Below, in pieces: positions 48,901 to 64,000 of a DNA stretch of 64,000 bases. The translations under genes were made by a program, and so were the position numbers. How positions within the stretch are numbered: position 1 is the stretch's first letter; every line of letters begins with the position of its first letter. The stretch is from Ianthella basta (lineage: Eukaryota > Porifera > Demospongiae > Verongiida > Ianthellidae), in the NCBI GenBank assembly GCA_964019415.1, contig OZ025869.1, positions 13,138,930 to 13,202,929 on the forward strand, written 5' to 3'. Under the pieces are notes generated by a model. The model saw only the letters and a program-made list of their open reading frames with translations, searched no databases and was not told where the DNA came from.

Positions 48901-51900
48901 ACAGGAAGCACCTTACACTGGGACTGAAGGTGAACACACCTGGGATCGACACTTCAATGATGCCCATCTCTAACAGGACCCACACTGTTTCGAGCTGAGT
49001 GCTGTGTTGCATGATGCCGTAGACATGCTGGCTGGGAATGAGAAAGGTGACAGTTGTACTCTTGCGTTCCTCTGCTTTGCGGCAGATGATCTCATTCTCT
49101 GGGATGCCATACATAGCACTGAGTAGGCGAGCTTGGATATCATGGCAATCTTCGCACTTGAACGTGGTGACAGAAACGGCGGAGGTAATTTCTAGTGGAA
49201 CCAGCGTTTTGGTTGCCACAGCAGTTGTGCCTTCATCATCACCATCAGATTCGCTCCTCCTGGCAAGATCATCTTTCAAGAGTGTGGCTCTCTTATAAAT
49301 GGTTAAGTGGAGGTCATAATGTGATAAGATGGCTTCTGCAACTTCCCGCTCAATGGCCTTTGCAGGAATAGAATCCACAGCTTGGCATAGGAAAGTAGTG
49401 CTGTCCCATAATTTTGTGACTTTCATTGAGCTCAGAAGGTTGCCGACGGATTCAGCCATTTGAAGATCAACTGTCTCTGAATTCTCCTGTTCACAGAGGT
49501 CTAGATCCAGGTAGATACCAGCAGCAACTTTCACTTCATCTAGGTAAGATTCCAGTAATTTTATGATGCGCCTGAGGGCATTGGCATAGAGTAGCTTAAT
49601 TGCTCGGTGGGAATCGCATTTAGGCTGCAAGCACTTCTCATCTTGATTCGCCAAATCCATCTTCATCTTAAGGCAATCGTCCAGCCTCTTTGCAGGAGTG
49701 AGCTGATCATCTGAGCTTGTAGAAGGCGGACTCCGCTTCCTCTTTGGATCTAAATAAGAACAGAAAATGGAAGCAATCAGTGTAATGAATGAGGATGATG
49801 CACAGGCAGACAGACCGGACCATATTACTCAGACTGGCAGAACTGGCGGACAGAACCATCGTTAAGGTGGGTCTTTCTGTGTGCTCAGCATGTGCCAAGT
49901 GTTCGGATGCTGGCTGGTAATGCCATATCTAGTCATGCACTAGCTAATACATGGCCTGGCTAGTTATGCGCCAACTGTCACTCAGATAAAATATACAAGG
50001 CAGTGCCCTCTATTATGCTGGAAATTATAAAGATATGACTAGAGAACAATGACAATGCAGAATGTATTGAAAGGTATTTAGATAATAACTGTTAATAATA
50101 AGAAAACAGCACTGTCACGATCGATCTCAATGTTTGTGAATGAAATATATATACGTGCCAGAAATGAAATACAGACATGTGCAATTATGTGTGTATGCTT
50201 GCGTGTGTCAGTGCTTGTTTCATACTATGGAGCGCCCCATACGTAAGTGAGTGTATACATGCATACTGCATTGCTCAACGAGTCACTTTAGTCTACCCTT
50301 CAGTCTACCCTTAGTAGTGTGCCTCAATCAAGCCACACTGGTGAAGTCTGTAATAATGCATGCACCTTCCAGCTTCTTCACCCTACAGCAGACATAATCT
50401 CACATGCTTGTTTCTTCATGAGCTTAACATCTGGCACACATTATTTATACAGCGAATGCTAACTAGCTAGCTATACGAACTTGTCAAAGCTCTTATACTG
50501 TTGTCGCTCTGTACAGTTGTATCCACTCGCCTGCATATGGGTCCAACATATTTTTGTCATTTTGCAAATGGCGGCGCTCACGTCGTTCTTTACAAAGCTT
50601 TAAATCCTCTCTAATGACGTTTTGCCGTGTTCGAATCGAACGAAATGTGGTCATAAACATGTGTTAATAGAGTGATACTAATAAAAAGCCTAAGGAACGT
50701 CTCTTCTGCGAGATACAGCTCCAATTATCACTGACGGACATTGTAAAATGGCCGCGCGCTCGACGCTTTCTGTTTGCTAGGCTCAAAACCATTCTCTTTA
50801 GATTTAGCCGTGTATCCAAAGAACGATAAGTGTTTCTAGAAGATGTTTAAGTAATATTATTGTGGTAGGAAGCTTACTTAACTGTTTTTCTGCGAGGTAC
50901 AGCCCTAAATACAACAGAAGTCTAGTGACCCGTAGGCCAATAATGGAGGACCAGCGAGTCATGACACATAATTATAGCCATGATTCGCTCATATAGTCAT
51001 CATAGGGTAGCCTTTTAGCCAGCACACTCCTCCTCCAGTCACAAAGTAACAATTGCTCATTTAGAATGTCATATAGATCAAAAAGCAGTAGGCAAACATT
51101 TGACAGTTTGGTAGGGATGCTTTCACTGGATATGACTGGCTGCTCTGGAGACTTGAAACTCTTGCAAACCCAACGGTCTAGTGTGTCTTGATGTATCTTT
51201 CAGGCCAACAACAATACTGTACCCCCAACTATCTGATTTACTGAACGTACATGGGAAAATTGCTAGCAAGTAGTTCGAGGTTCAGGGGCGCCCTGGCGCC
51301 CCACGAGTTTTTTAACTCGAAATACTTGTTTTGGATGTAGTGGCTATGAATCTCGCTCTGGTACGTATGCGTGCTTCTGGCTTTCTGTCCTTTTGCTGCT
51401 CGATCCCATTTTGGTATGTAATTAATATGCCAATGTTGTCGTTATAATAGGTATAAATTACGATACTGTTTGATAAGTGCCTGCTAGGCGAATATGCTTG
51501 AAAGTCAAATGATGTGTGGGCTGTATGCATGAGCGTGCAGTGGTGCTTTCTTTTCACTCGCGTTATCACCCAAATCATCAGACTACAAAATGGAAAGTAA
51601 ATGGTTGCAGTAACATGATATTCAATCTAGCTTGCATAAATGGTAAACACTATCCGTGACATGTGCATTGACTATAGCGTCCAAAGTAATTGTCTACCCC
51701 AAAGTAAGTTAACAACAAATGCATTCACAGTACATTGTCAGAGATAACCTCACTGCATTCTACATTACATCATATTCAACATACCCTGCACAGGGACATA
51801 CACTGTCCTTGTGCCACCCTCTTCTGGCACTTGCACTGCTTGGCAGAACTGATAGGATGCAGCACTGCTACCATCTCCACGGTACTCAATAGCTTTCAAC

Positions 51901-52690
51901 CCATGCTGACCTACAAACACCAAACACGAGAACATGCAAATTTAAGTGAACAGTCTCAGAAGAGTATACTAACAACCAATAATTATACGTATACACAACA
52001 TACTTTGCCCATGTAAAGCTGCACTGACTTGCATGAAGCAAAACCTATTGCATGCTTGTCCCATGCCCAAGAGTGAGCAAAGGGAGGAGGGGATCAGTGA
52101 AACTGTGTGGAATATTGTACTGCTGTCAGGATGTCGGCAGATCCACTCAAGATAACTGCTATTTCATATAAGGGTTGTGCCATTTTGTGACATGAGGTGA
52201 TTTACGAGGTTGAGTGTAGCCATCTTCACAACAGATTTACAGCTAGGACAGCTAGGGCACAGCAAGTTGAAGAAGCTACGTTACAAAGTAGAAGAATTTG
52301 TTCATCCCAAAGCCATAACGGTCAGTCTTTTCAGTTTACACATGCATACCATACAATACATTCATAATTTCATCAGTGGTGGATCTAAGATTTCCTAAAG
52401 GGGGGTTCTGAAGTAGTTAGGTGCATAGACAGTGCCCCTAATAGATAGCTACCATGCCTCTTTCTGGTCTAAAAACTGCCCAAATTCCTACATGAGACTA
52501 ATAAAGGGGGGTTCCTTTGCACCCCTGGATCCCCCTCTAGATCCGCCACTGTACATTCAGGGATGTTCAGCTTCATGTACACAGTCACCAACCTAGCTTT
52601 CCTCCCCACCCCAGATGGATCAACATGGCTATGAGGCAATATTAATGCTAGCTTTAATAGAGATGACTTCAACTGCTGCAAAACATGCAT
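39945..52690 (-). CDS. G3b: unrecognised protein with C-terminal coiled coil (660 aa model)
   Basis: Nine exons join in phase: 52555-52690, 51785-51910, 48848-49749, 48730-48774, 47963-48028, 46082-46318, 42219-42455, 41774-41920 and 39945-40031 (1983 nt). I do not recognise the first 403 residues. They begin LLKLALILPHSHVDPSG, then IEYRGDGSSAASYQF, then a basic PKRKRSP stretch, a helical region (LLESYLDEVKVAAGIYLDLD), an acidic SESDGDDEG patch, and a hydrophobic block (VWVLLEMGIIEVSIPGVFTF). Residues about 426-632 are coiled coil, including two copies of a 237-nt exon (VRELEE.VKDMERK). The short last exon ends STTETV-stop. The ATG at 52690 is the first possible start. The gene could instead continue from the CARD exons of G3a 300 bp upstream, but the phases do not match without an unseen exon. 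Introns hold much transposon debris. Confidence 0.6.
40032..41286. other. G3b intron without recognised content
   Basis: I see no exon, repeat or RNA gene here; open frames are short and lack splice context. Confidence 0.4.
41287..41692. mobile_element. Foldback element upstream-side of the 41.8-kb exon
   Basis: Arms GATGACCCCATATTTGGACGC and GCGCCCAAATATGGGGTTATC bracket about 400 bp without coding sequence. It lies in the intron next to exon 41774-41920. Confidence 0.55.
42592..43060 (+). pseudogene. THAP-domain transposon-derived relic
   Basis: MVLCIMTGCLKRSDRDKDV..FFGIPS...KRQRDVFLAA...RVSSRHFVLGKP follows the THAP pattern (C-x4-C, R/K-rich middle, H-F after a Ser where Cys is usual). 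The third zinc Cys appears replaced (RVSSRHF). After KLGWIEEQC the frame shifts: the homologous continuation SGEATTERCERKKAKTKAAA is in another frame, and stops follow. It lies on the strand opposite to G3b, inside its intron. Confidence 0.55.
43359..44136 (+). mobile_element. Interspersed element, copy A (inverted relative to copy B)
   Basis: About 775 bp starting ACAAGTATTTCGAGTTAAAA with a GGGGCGCC..GGGCGCCCC palindrome. It is nearly identical to 50551-51329 in opposite orientation and interrupts the THAP relic (LTPFQEFMAV end). No coding capacity seen. A short terminal piece (AACAAGTATTTCGAGTTAAA) also occurs near 2100. Confidence 0.7.
44478..45200 (-). pseudogene. YqaJ-like nuclease / PHD-type relic from a mobile element
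   Basis: Fragments read FRASPDGIVSCKCCGRGVLEIK, then LKHSYYHQIQCQLFVCDLEYC, then YCYCEGPEVGKMIARENAGC. This is the order of a YqaJ/lambda-exonuclease-like fold followed by a PHD-like zinc site, as in some animal transposon proteins. Several stops and frame changes interrupt it. It sits in the same G3b intron as the THAP relic and may come from the same or a related element. Confidence 0.55.
45895..46005. mobile_element. Short foldback element next to a G3b exon
   Basis: AGTTATAACATGG...CCATGTAATAACT ends and an inner GCTGATTTATTGCAC / GTGTGATAAATCAGC hairpin around a GGCGCTTCGCACCCTCG loop. The loop is similar in style to the CTCGGGCTG..GCGCTTCACGCCTCGG core at 18.04 kb. Confidence 0.6.
46416..46582. 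mobile_element. MITE related to the 13.2-kb element
   Basis: Begins CAGTGAAACCTGCCC and ends near GACAGGTTT. It shares ATAGAGAGGTGGCTGC with the 13172-13342 copy. The right terminus looks degraded. Confidence 0.5.
46617..46860. repeat. Dispersed repeat, first-half copy
   Basis: Matches 18905-19150 (palindrome GATGTCATGTTCATGACATC, then AGGCCATGGATAGG, GGCAACCTGGAGT). Located 300 bp 5' of the 46082-46318 exon of G3b on the transcribed strand. Confidence 0.6.
47390..47725. repeat. Inverted pair of the dispersed repeat's last half
   Basis: 47605-47725 matches the end of the 18.9-kb repeat (TTTCTATGCTTTTTCTGCTGGCC), and 47390-47515 is its reverse complement. Together they form a hairpin with an about 90-bp loop region. 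Confidence 0.65.
50551..51329 (-). mobile_element. Interspersed element, copy B (inverted relative to copy A)
   Basis: Reverse complement of 43359-44136 with only scattered substitutions. Located in the intron between the 51785-51910 and 48848-49749 exons of G3b. Confidence 0.7.
52374..52551. mobile_element. Small inverted-repeat element abutting a splice donor
   Basis: Begins CAGTGGTGGATCTAAGAT and ends ATCTAGATCCGCCACTG on the opposite strand. About 178 bp with no clear target duplication. It starts three bases inside the intron of G3b (donor GTA then CAG of the element). A degenerate end-like piece (CACCCCTGGATCCGCC) occurs near 15690. Confidence 0.6.
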
Positions 52691-52989
52691 TCACAACTAG
52701 TTAGCCCCAAAGTTTCGGGGCAAAGAAATGTGCATATATACTAGTTGCTACACCAGCAGTAACTGGGCTATAAAATACATGCATTAAGGTGTAGGTAAGC
52801 ACTCAGCATGGAATTGTGAGCTGTCTGTTCCATGTGTGTGTATGCATGTGTTTGCATTTGTGTGCGTGTGTGTGTGTGCGTGCGTGCATGCGTTCAAATG
52901 TCTTAGGTCTATGGTACTCTTCAGAAATGGAACAACATGCATGACATATGGACATAGGTAGTTTATTAGCTCCCATTTTCCTAGTTTAC

Positions 52990-54153
52990 CTGTAGGTTTT
53001 GTAGACTTGTCTTTCTGCATTGCATCCATGTCAGCAAAGAGCTTTCCCACTAGCTCGGCATAGCCACACTCGCGTGTGTTTAGAATCTCCAACACTTTCA
53101 GGAGAGCACTGCTATCCTTTGTGAGCAGAATGTCCAATAGTTTCTCTCTCTGCTGCAAACTATTCCATAGGGTAAAAAGAGGGTAGGTGTTCTTTATCAC
53201 TATACACCTATACCTGATATCATAGAGACTCACAACTACATGCAGGAGTACCACCACAAGTCATGTGCGACGTGTTTCAAGCAGGGTTATATACTTAGCA
53301 ACCGGAAGGTTCGGTTAGGACGTCGTTCATGGCTGTAACATCAGTGTGATCAAGCCCTCCAGTTACTGTGCTACCTGCTTAAATCCATGCATGGGCCCAT
53401 TAGTGTACACCTACATACATGGTTTGCTGCATCCCATACAATGTTTATGGGGACAGTAAGCTTTACTGTAGCTGCTTGTGTACTCGTATGTACAGCCAAC
53501 CACAGACATCTGGACTAGTACAGCGCCTCTAAAGCTTGGTGCACATTTCTCTCCAGAATTGCTCTACTAAAGTTGGGTGTAGTATATAATAATTATGTGG
53601 ATGGCTGGGCACGGCAGAGGATGTCAATTTGCTTTGCACAGTACAGTAGCTGACCACAAGGAGTACCTGGTAACACAATGTGTAGTGCATGTGGCTAAAT
53701 ATTTTTGCCCACAGCACGATCATACCTTCCAAGGAGGGTACAGTGCTATGCTAATTGCCTCAGGGAGGGATATCAAGGGAGCAATAGGGGTTCTGTAGCC
53801 TTCTAAAACACCCTAGAAGGGACACAGTTACAGCTCAGACCTGCGGCACATGTACAGACATGTTACGTAGCTAGTAGTGCGTAACTACGTACCTGGTGAG
53901 GCCGCTAACAGTGATCATATCGCGCTCTGCTTCACTGATGATGCTCTCGCACTCCAGCAGTGATGGGAGCGTGTGGATGGGCAGACGCCTAAGGAGTGTA
54001 TCCTTGGATTTCACGAATGCCTTTCTGACAACTTCCTCATCGTAGTGCCTTTCTATGGTGCGAAAAGCAGAGCGGGATCAGGAAGGTCAGTTAACTACTA
54101 GTTTTGCATTTATGATTGCGTACGTCTTGTTGGAACATAAACTGACCGGCCAT
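52990..54153 (-). CDS. G3a: CARD exons (3' continuation unresolved)
   Basis: Exons 54147-54153 (ATG GCC G), 53893-54052 (160 nt) and 52990-53159 (170 nt) join in frame to a complete CARD of about 112 residues: MAERHYDEEVVRKAFVKS, RRLPIHTLPSLLECESIIS, LLKVLEILNTRECGYAEL. Sizes and phases equal those of G2. The third exon ends in phase 1 (ACA G|GTAAAC). The next open exon leftwards (52555-52690) cannot follow directly without a stop, so either a small exon is missing or G3a and G3b are separate genes. A 560-bp inverted-repeat element begins 78 bp upstream of the ATG. Confidence 0.65.
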
Positions 54154-54230
54154 GTCCGATGGGCTGTTACTGGGATTAGAATGTCTTGGAACTACAGCAA
54201 ATATTCCCTCTCCACGCTCATATCAAGCTA

Positions 54231-54789
54231 CCGTATTGTCCTTAATTATTCGGCTTCCTAATTGTTCGGCACCCGCCTAAACAGGGTCGGATCTTACTCG
54301 AATTTTTGACGAAAATGGCTGCACCATATTGTTCGTCTCGGACTCTAATAAGTCGTCGTCTGCTGCGGAGTCCAATGAATCGTTTGCTGCTGTGACCATG
54401 ATAACGATTGCCACGGATAGAGACTCTACTTCTTACGTGAATTAGGTGAGCGTGACCTCAATGAAAAGTCTAAGAGTCCAGTTGCTTTCGTGGTGATCGT
54501 TTTCAATTTTGCTCACATAGGCTATTCGTTGAAGTCACGCTCACCTAATTGACGTTCGAAGTAGAGTGTTGCATTAACTGCAGTCTCCCACTGCTCCCCA
54601 TGTAAGCAAAATACCCATACACGAATAGCTGCCTCGACCGAAAGCGATAATTCAGATTTTTCCACTGCGTACTCTAATTAGTCATCATAATTTCCTAATG
54701 TTCCGTCGTGCTTCCAACGCAACCCAACTATCCCTAGGTGCCGACTTGAACCTGCATTTTGTTCTGCCGAAAAATTAGGAACAATACGG
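54231..54789. mobile_element. TA-flanked 560-bp inverted-repeat element 5' of G3a
   Basis: Ends CCGTATTGTCCTTAATTATTCGGC and GCCGAAAAATTAGGAACAATACGG are inverse; TA flanks each side. An inner inverted repeat (GTGAATTAGGTGAGCGTGAC / GTCACGCTCACCTAATTGAC) lies at about 54437-54555. No ORF. Confidence 0.75.
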
Positions 54790-54929
54790 TAGACACTGGA
54801 AGCGAAAATGGCTAACTCTAGTCGTCCCTTCACAGCCACACTTCCGGCTGCCATATTGATGCGCGGAAGTGGAGCCGATATTATTCAATATATCAACTAT
54901 GTACAGCACATCCTTGAACATAACTGGAA

Positions 54930-55070
54930 TCAGGAGCGCATAATGAATAAAAAAATCATTATGCGCTCTAGTCTAGCAAGCTAGCCTGGGGGCGCTTAGC
55001 TTCCTACCGCACCAGGGCGCAAGCGCCCGGGGCGAAGTGGGGCTAGCGCGCTAGACTATATGCGTTCCTG
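54930..55070. repeat. Hairpins and GC-rich palindromic DNA
   Basis: GAGCGCATAATGA / TCATTATGCGCTC forms a hairpin with a short A-rich loop, followed by AGTCTAGCAAGCTAGC...GCTAGCGCGCTAGACT inverse arms around GGGCGCAAGCGCCC. Probably another element end; no coding seen in 54.8-55.6 kb. Confidence 0.5.
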
Positions 55071-55599
55071 CTGGAATACTAACAATTCTTGTTCTGAAAT
55101 TGCTTCATTTGCAACTATAATTGCACCCTGTAAGGTGCACACTGTATAGCACCATATTGCTAACAATCAGTTTTGTGGTTTAGCAAGACGTTTCTTGTGA
55201 TCGACCATGCATTCAAGAATGATTCTACTAGAAACAGGACAGCCACACCACATGTAGTTATCAGGTCATGACAGTCACAAACATGAATCTGGATTCTTGA
55301 ATCAACTTCACATAACTATTATGAGCATGAAATCCATTATCAGTTAATTGGGATTGGAATTGCATTAGCTAATTACTATGCCTGTGTGAATGATGCAATT
55401 TCACATTCGGAATTCTGTATGAAAGGATCATAAGAACTTTGGGTTATATGCTTAGCCACAGAAATGTGGCATGAGTGATAGAGTAGAGAGAGGGAGAGTG
55501 CTTGCTGTACTGTGCACAAAGCTGCTCCTGATTCATACTCTAAACACATTGACACATTCACACACATACCTGCACAAACACATGCATGCACAAAATCAA

Positions 55600-55742
<143 letters not shown>

Positions 55743-55800
55743 CTAACTTGCAAGCTAAGCGGTTAGCTATACAGGCTCATTTTTTTAAAAACTACATGCA

Positions 55801-55860
55801 CTGACCAGCCATCAATTGTGCCCTTGTGCAAAAGGTATTATCAAGTTAGCCTTGTCCCCC
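55801..55860 (-). pseudogene. Relic of a CARD start exon
   Basis: CACAATTGATGGCTG|GTCAG on the minus strand repeats the 7-nt first coding exon and donor of the CARD genes, and the upstream 50 bp match the 9.25-kb copy. A long CA repeat (55600-55740) sits where exon 2 would be. Confidence 0.4.
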
Positions 55861-56324
55861 AAATTTTCCTGGTCTTCCCTCACACTGCAATTGGGCTGCC
55901 ACTATACCCATTTTCCCGGACCCCTTGAGATCGTACATACTTATAACGTATATACACAATGCATATATTCCAGCAACATTTGCTGTACATTTTAAATTTG
56001 ATCATGAGTTGTGCATTATATAAAGCATAACTATGCAGTCTCTAACTGCATGGCCAAAGGAATACATCTCTGCTTTGCAATTGCCTGGCAGTATTCTTGA
56101 GCTTTCCAGGTAACCCACATCTCTGGAGCTTGAGCCCGCATAATATTTACACAATCACAATTTTACAACATGCATCTTAAGAAAATATGAATAATATTCA
56201 TATCAGCTATATTGATGTCAACAGATAATATGGTATAGAAATAAACAAACAGAAAAGTAAGTTTTGAACACACCGACTGTGCAAATTGTGCCACTATCAT
56301 TCTCTTCTCATATCAAACATCAGT

Positions 56325-61260
<4,936 letters not shown>

Positions 61261-62617
61261 TGCCAGCTTTCTGTATACAATTAAATCTATATATGTCGCC
61301 AGCCCTCTCTCGCACAACAAAGTGCACGTGTGTCCACGTGCCTTACACGTCATGCATATAGCATCCGTTGCCCCTCTTGAGAAGAGTGTACAGTGTCATC
61401 ATGATCAACTGTGGGAATTAATGTTTTTGAAATCATCGTGCATAACATATTGCTGCAGTATTGCTATAGCGAAACTGATCATGAAGTTGTTTGGGAATGG
61501 AAAATAGCTATACAAAATGCACACCGCAGTGATTTTAACACGCTAGCCAACTAGCTCTAAAACAATTATTACATTATTATGTCTGAGAGCTGGCAAGAGC
61601 ACAATAGATACTCAATGTATGTATGTGCAGTTCCTGTGTGATCAGATACACCAAGAGAACTTTTCGGAAAACTTGAGTGGATGCAGTCCATCCCCATGGC
61701 TAAGTGTGTCAAATGTGTACTTGCAATAATTAATGGATTAGCTGCACAAGTGTGTACAATCGTGACTATACAATAAAACAGATGCAGCATGAAGTGAGTA
61801 ATGATATATAGTGTAAGCAAACAATGTCTTGGATACTAAGATACAGTTCATAGCTAACTACATACTCCAGTGGCTTGTCTTTGCTCTGGGCCCACTTCAG
61901 ATCTTGATCACGAAGAACAAGTATTGGTCCAAGAGCACAGCATATCTAACAGTATGTAGCTAGCACGTACATGAGCTTGTACAAGTGCTTTCCAAGCAAG
62001 GAACTAAAAATTAATAGCTGTCGTGTATGTTTCACTCCAAGCCACAATAGTCATGATGGCTATGGGTGCATGTGCACTAGTCTCACGCGCCAGCCCCGTT
62101 CCTGTGCCACACTGTGGGGATGGTACGGTTGGCAATTGTGCATTAGGGGCTGATGTGCACCTAGCAAGGTACAGGTATTCCCTTATGCAAACATTTGGCC
62201 AAACTATGAGGTGCTAAATAAACTGGCACCTCAATGGTGACTATATAAATTCAATAATTTTATACAGTAGGTACAAGATAATGGGGCATATGTATACACA
62301 CAATAAAGCTGTATACATTTTGGCTGTGAAGCACACAGTACAGCAATAGCAATGGATGGCGAAGCCCATTTTTGCATAGTATCAATGGCAATAATATTAT
62401 AGCTAATCACAACAATCATTACTATGTTGCTATGAATGATGTTTTCTGATTACATTATAAAAGTAGACTTAGCAATAGCTAAAATGACTAATAATTAAAA
62501 AGGTAGCTATGTGTATTAGCTTTTAATAGATACATAAATTAGCACAAAAATGCATACAAGCTTACAACATTGTCTATGACACTCTCCAGATGCACCAGTT
62601 GTATCATATACAAATGT

Positions 62618-64000
62618 CTAACATGGTAAAGTGCCTCCTTGGGCAGGTCCAATGCCTTTTGCATTATGAATTTGTCTCTGATCTGGGGTTTGAGTTACCT
62701 CTGGCAGCTCACACTTGTGCTTCCAGCGCAATTGAAGTTGGTTCCATGGAAAAATCTTCCCACATTTTTCACATTTAGGTAGATCATCCCCAGCAGCTTC
62801 AGTCGTGTTCTCCATTCTGCTGATCGTGGATGCTCGGGAACGTTGTGACTCTTCAGGCATTTCTACTGCTTTATGGAATCCGATACGAGCTGCAGGCACT
62901 GGTTTGTCCACAATTTTGCTAGATTCTGCTGATCCAGGACATACCTGCATGGAGTAGTTGATATGATTATACATGCATTAACTGGAGGGTTAGTAATATG
63001 TATAAGCTAATGCATCTGAGCTTACATTGTTAACGCTACGAACCTTCTGAAACTGTCTCCATTGTTCTGGGGTGTGAGTTACTTCAGATGGCTCACACTT
63101 GTGCTTCCAGCGCAATTGAAGTTGATTCCATGGAAATATCTTCCCACATTTTTCACATTTAGGTAGATCTTCACCAGCAGCTTCATTCGTGTTCTCCATT
63201 CTGCTCATCGTAGATGCTTGAGTACGTTGTGACCCTTCAGGCACTTCTACTGCTTTATGGATACGAGCTGCAGGCACTGGTTTGTCCACAATTTTGCTAG
63301 GTTCTGCTGATCCAGGACATCTGTGATGCCTCTGTGTCCATGGTGGATTAAAGACCTGTCCACATTCTGCACAGCTAGGGGCGTTATTCACTTTTGCATC
63401 CTGGGTCACCGGCGCCTTGCTACCATCATTTGTTGATTTCTTTGATGCCACCTTTGGCTGTTCTTCACTCACTTTGTCATGGCCCTCCTTACCTTCAACT
63501 TTGTCAGCGTAATCCTTACAAGAGTACAGAGTTAGTAGAAAAGAAGAAAGAACCAACAGAGAGAATAAAGATAGAAATATCATCATTACAGTTAAAATAA
63601 TGACGGCTGTACTCTATTGAGTTAGTGTTAGCCCTAACCCCTTAACTTGTCGTAACCTTTATATATTACCATTCATGGAAAATGCTAAATCATGGGATCA
63701 ACATGCTCTATCTATCAAACTGCACTGGAGGCATTATATAGGAGGATTGTATCACCTTAACTGCACTGACAGCAACGTAAGTATAAGTAAACATTGTAAC
63801 TACCCCACAGTACACAGATGTACAAGGTCATGATGCGAATCATTAGTCACACCTTTCTAGTCTGTTGTGGTTCTCCAGATGAACCATCTTCTGGTTCTTT
63901 GATGTTAGCAACTGCAGACTCCTTAGAGGACCCAACTGTATCTGGTGTAGCAAAAGTTGTTTTTTTAGTTGGAGGAATAGCAGTTGCTTTGGGCGTAACT
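62618..64000 (-). CDS. K6: zinc-finger 3' end of another family member, cut by right edge
   Basis: Last exon 62618-62944, penultimate 63044-63514 and part of a third from 63853 to the edge. The penultimate exon has CAECGQVFNPPWTQRHHRC and CEKCGKIFPWNQ...KHKC fingers; the last exon has a third CEKCGKIFPWNQ finger and ends in a stop. The edge exon (ANIKEPEDGSSGEPQQTRK) matches the 18215-18445 exon of K2. So the 3' exons are K5-like while the upstream side is K2-like. The kinase, if present, lies beyond the window. Confidence 0.7.

Overview
The window is eukaryotic. Coding exons are split by GT-AG introns, mostly short; gene-size paralogues lie in tandem; and (CA)n/(GT)n microsatellites and small TA-flanked inverted-repeat elements are abundant. 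The mix of TKL-type kinases, CARD death-fold exons, coiled coils and C2HC zinc fingers, with GCTAGC/TGCATG-rich DNA, suggests an early-branching animal, most likely a demosponge. That assignment is inference. Almost all genes read on the minus strand (right to left).

Layout. 0.4-1.7 kb: 5' part of a CARD gene (G1). 2.6-7.0 kb: a complete CARD-coiled coil-zinc-finger gene (G2, 505 aa model). 7.7 and 9.0-9.3 kb: a dead and a partial CARD start. 10.0-15.3 kb: kinase K1 (762 aa model). 16.5-22.9 kb: kinase K2 (658 aa). 23.2-23.5 kb: reverse-transcriptase relic. 24.3-25.4 kb: zinc-finger pseudogene. 25.8-30.8 kb: kinase K3 (737 aa). 32.1-35.5 kb: coiled-coil/zinc-finger gene K5, with only a scrap of kinase upstream. 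36.8-38.0 kb: two orphan exons. 39.9-52.7 kb: an unrecognised coiled-coil gene (G3b, about 660 aa) whose introns hold a nest of transposon debris (THAP, YqaJ-like, inverted repeats). 53.0-54.2 kb: CARD exons of G3a. 56.3-61.3 kb: kinase K4, near-identical to K3 but frameshifted. 62.6-64.0 kb: 3' exons of K6, cut by the window edge.

The loci are built from a small set of interchangeable modules. The 5' module is either a kinase (two exons) or a CARD (7-nt coding exon plus two exons). Phase-0 coiled-coil exons follow, then in several genes a linker exon with a KEGS..NHS signature, then a last exon with NEMO-style C2HC fingers. K5 also carries an exon resembling the UBAN ubiquitin-binding coil of NEMO/optineurin/ABIN. 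As inference, this is a birth-and-death cluster of RIPK/NEMO-like and CARD/NEMO-like innate-immune signalling proteins. A block of about 8 kb (25.4-33.4 kb) is duplicated at an offset of about 30.5 kb (55.9-63.5 kb).

Exon ends were placed by eye from splice consensus, paralogue alignment and reading-frame phase. No transcript or database evidence was available. No tRNA, rRNA or CRISPR was found, and promoters could not be recognised.
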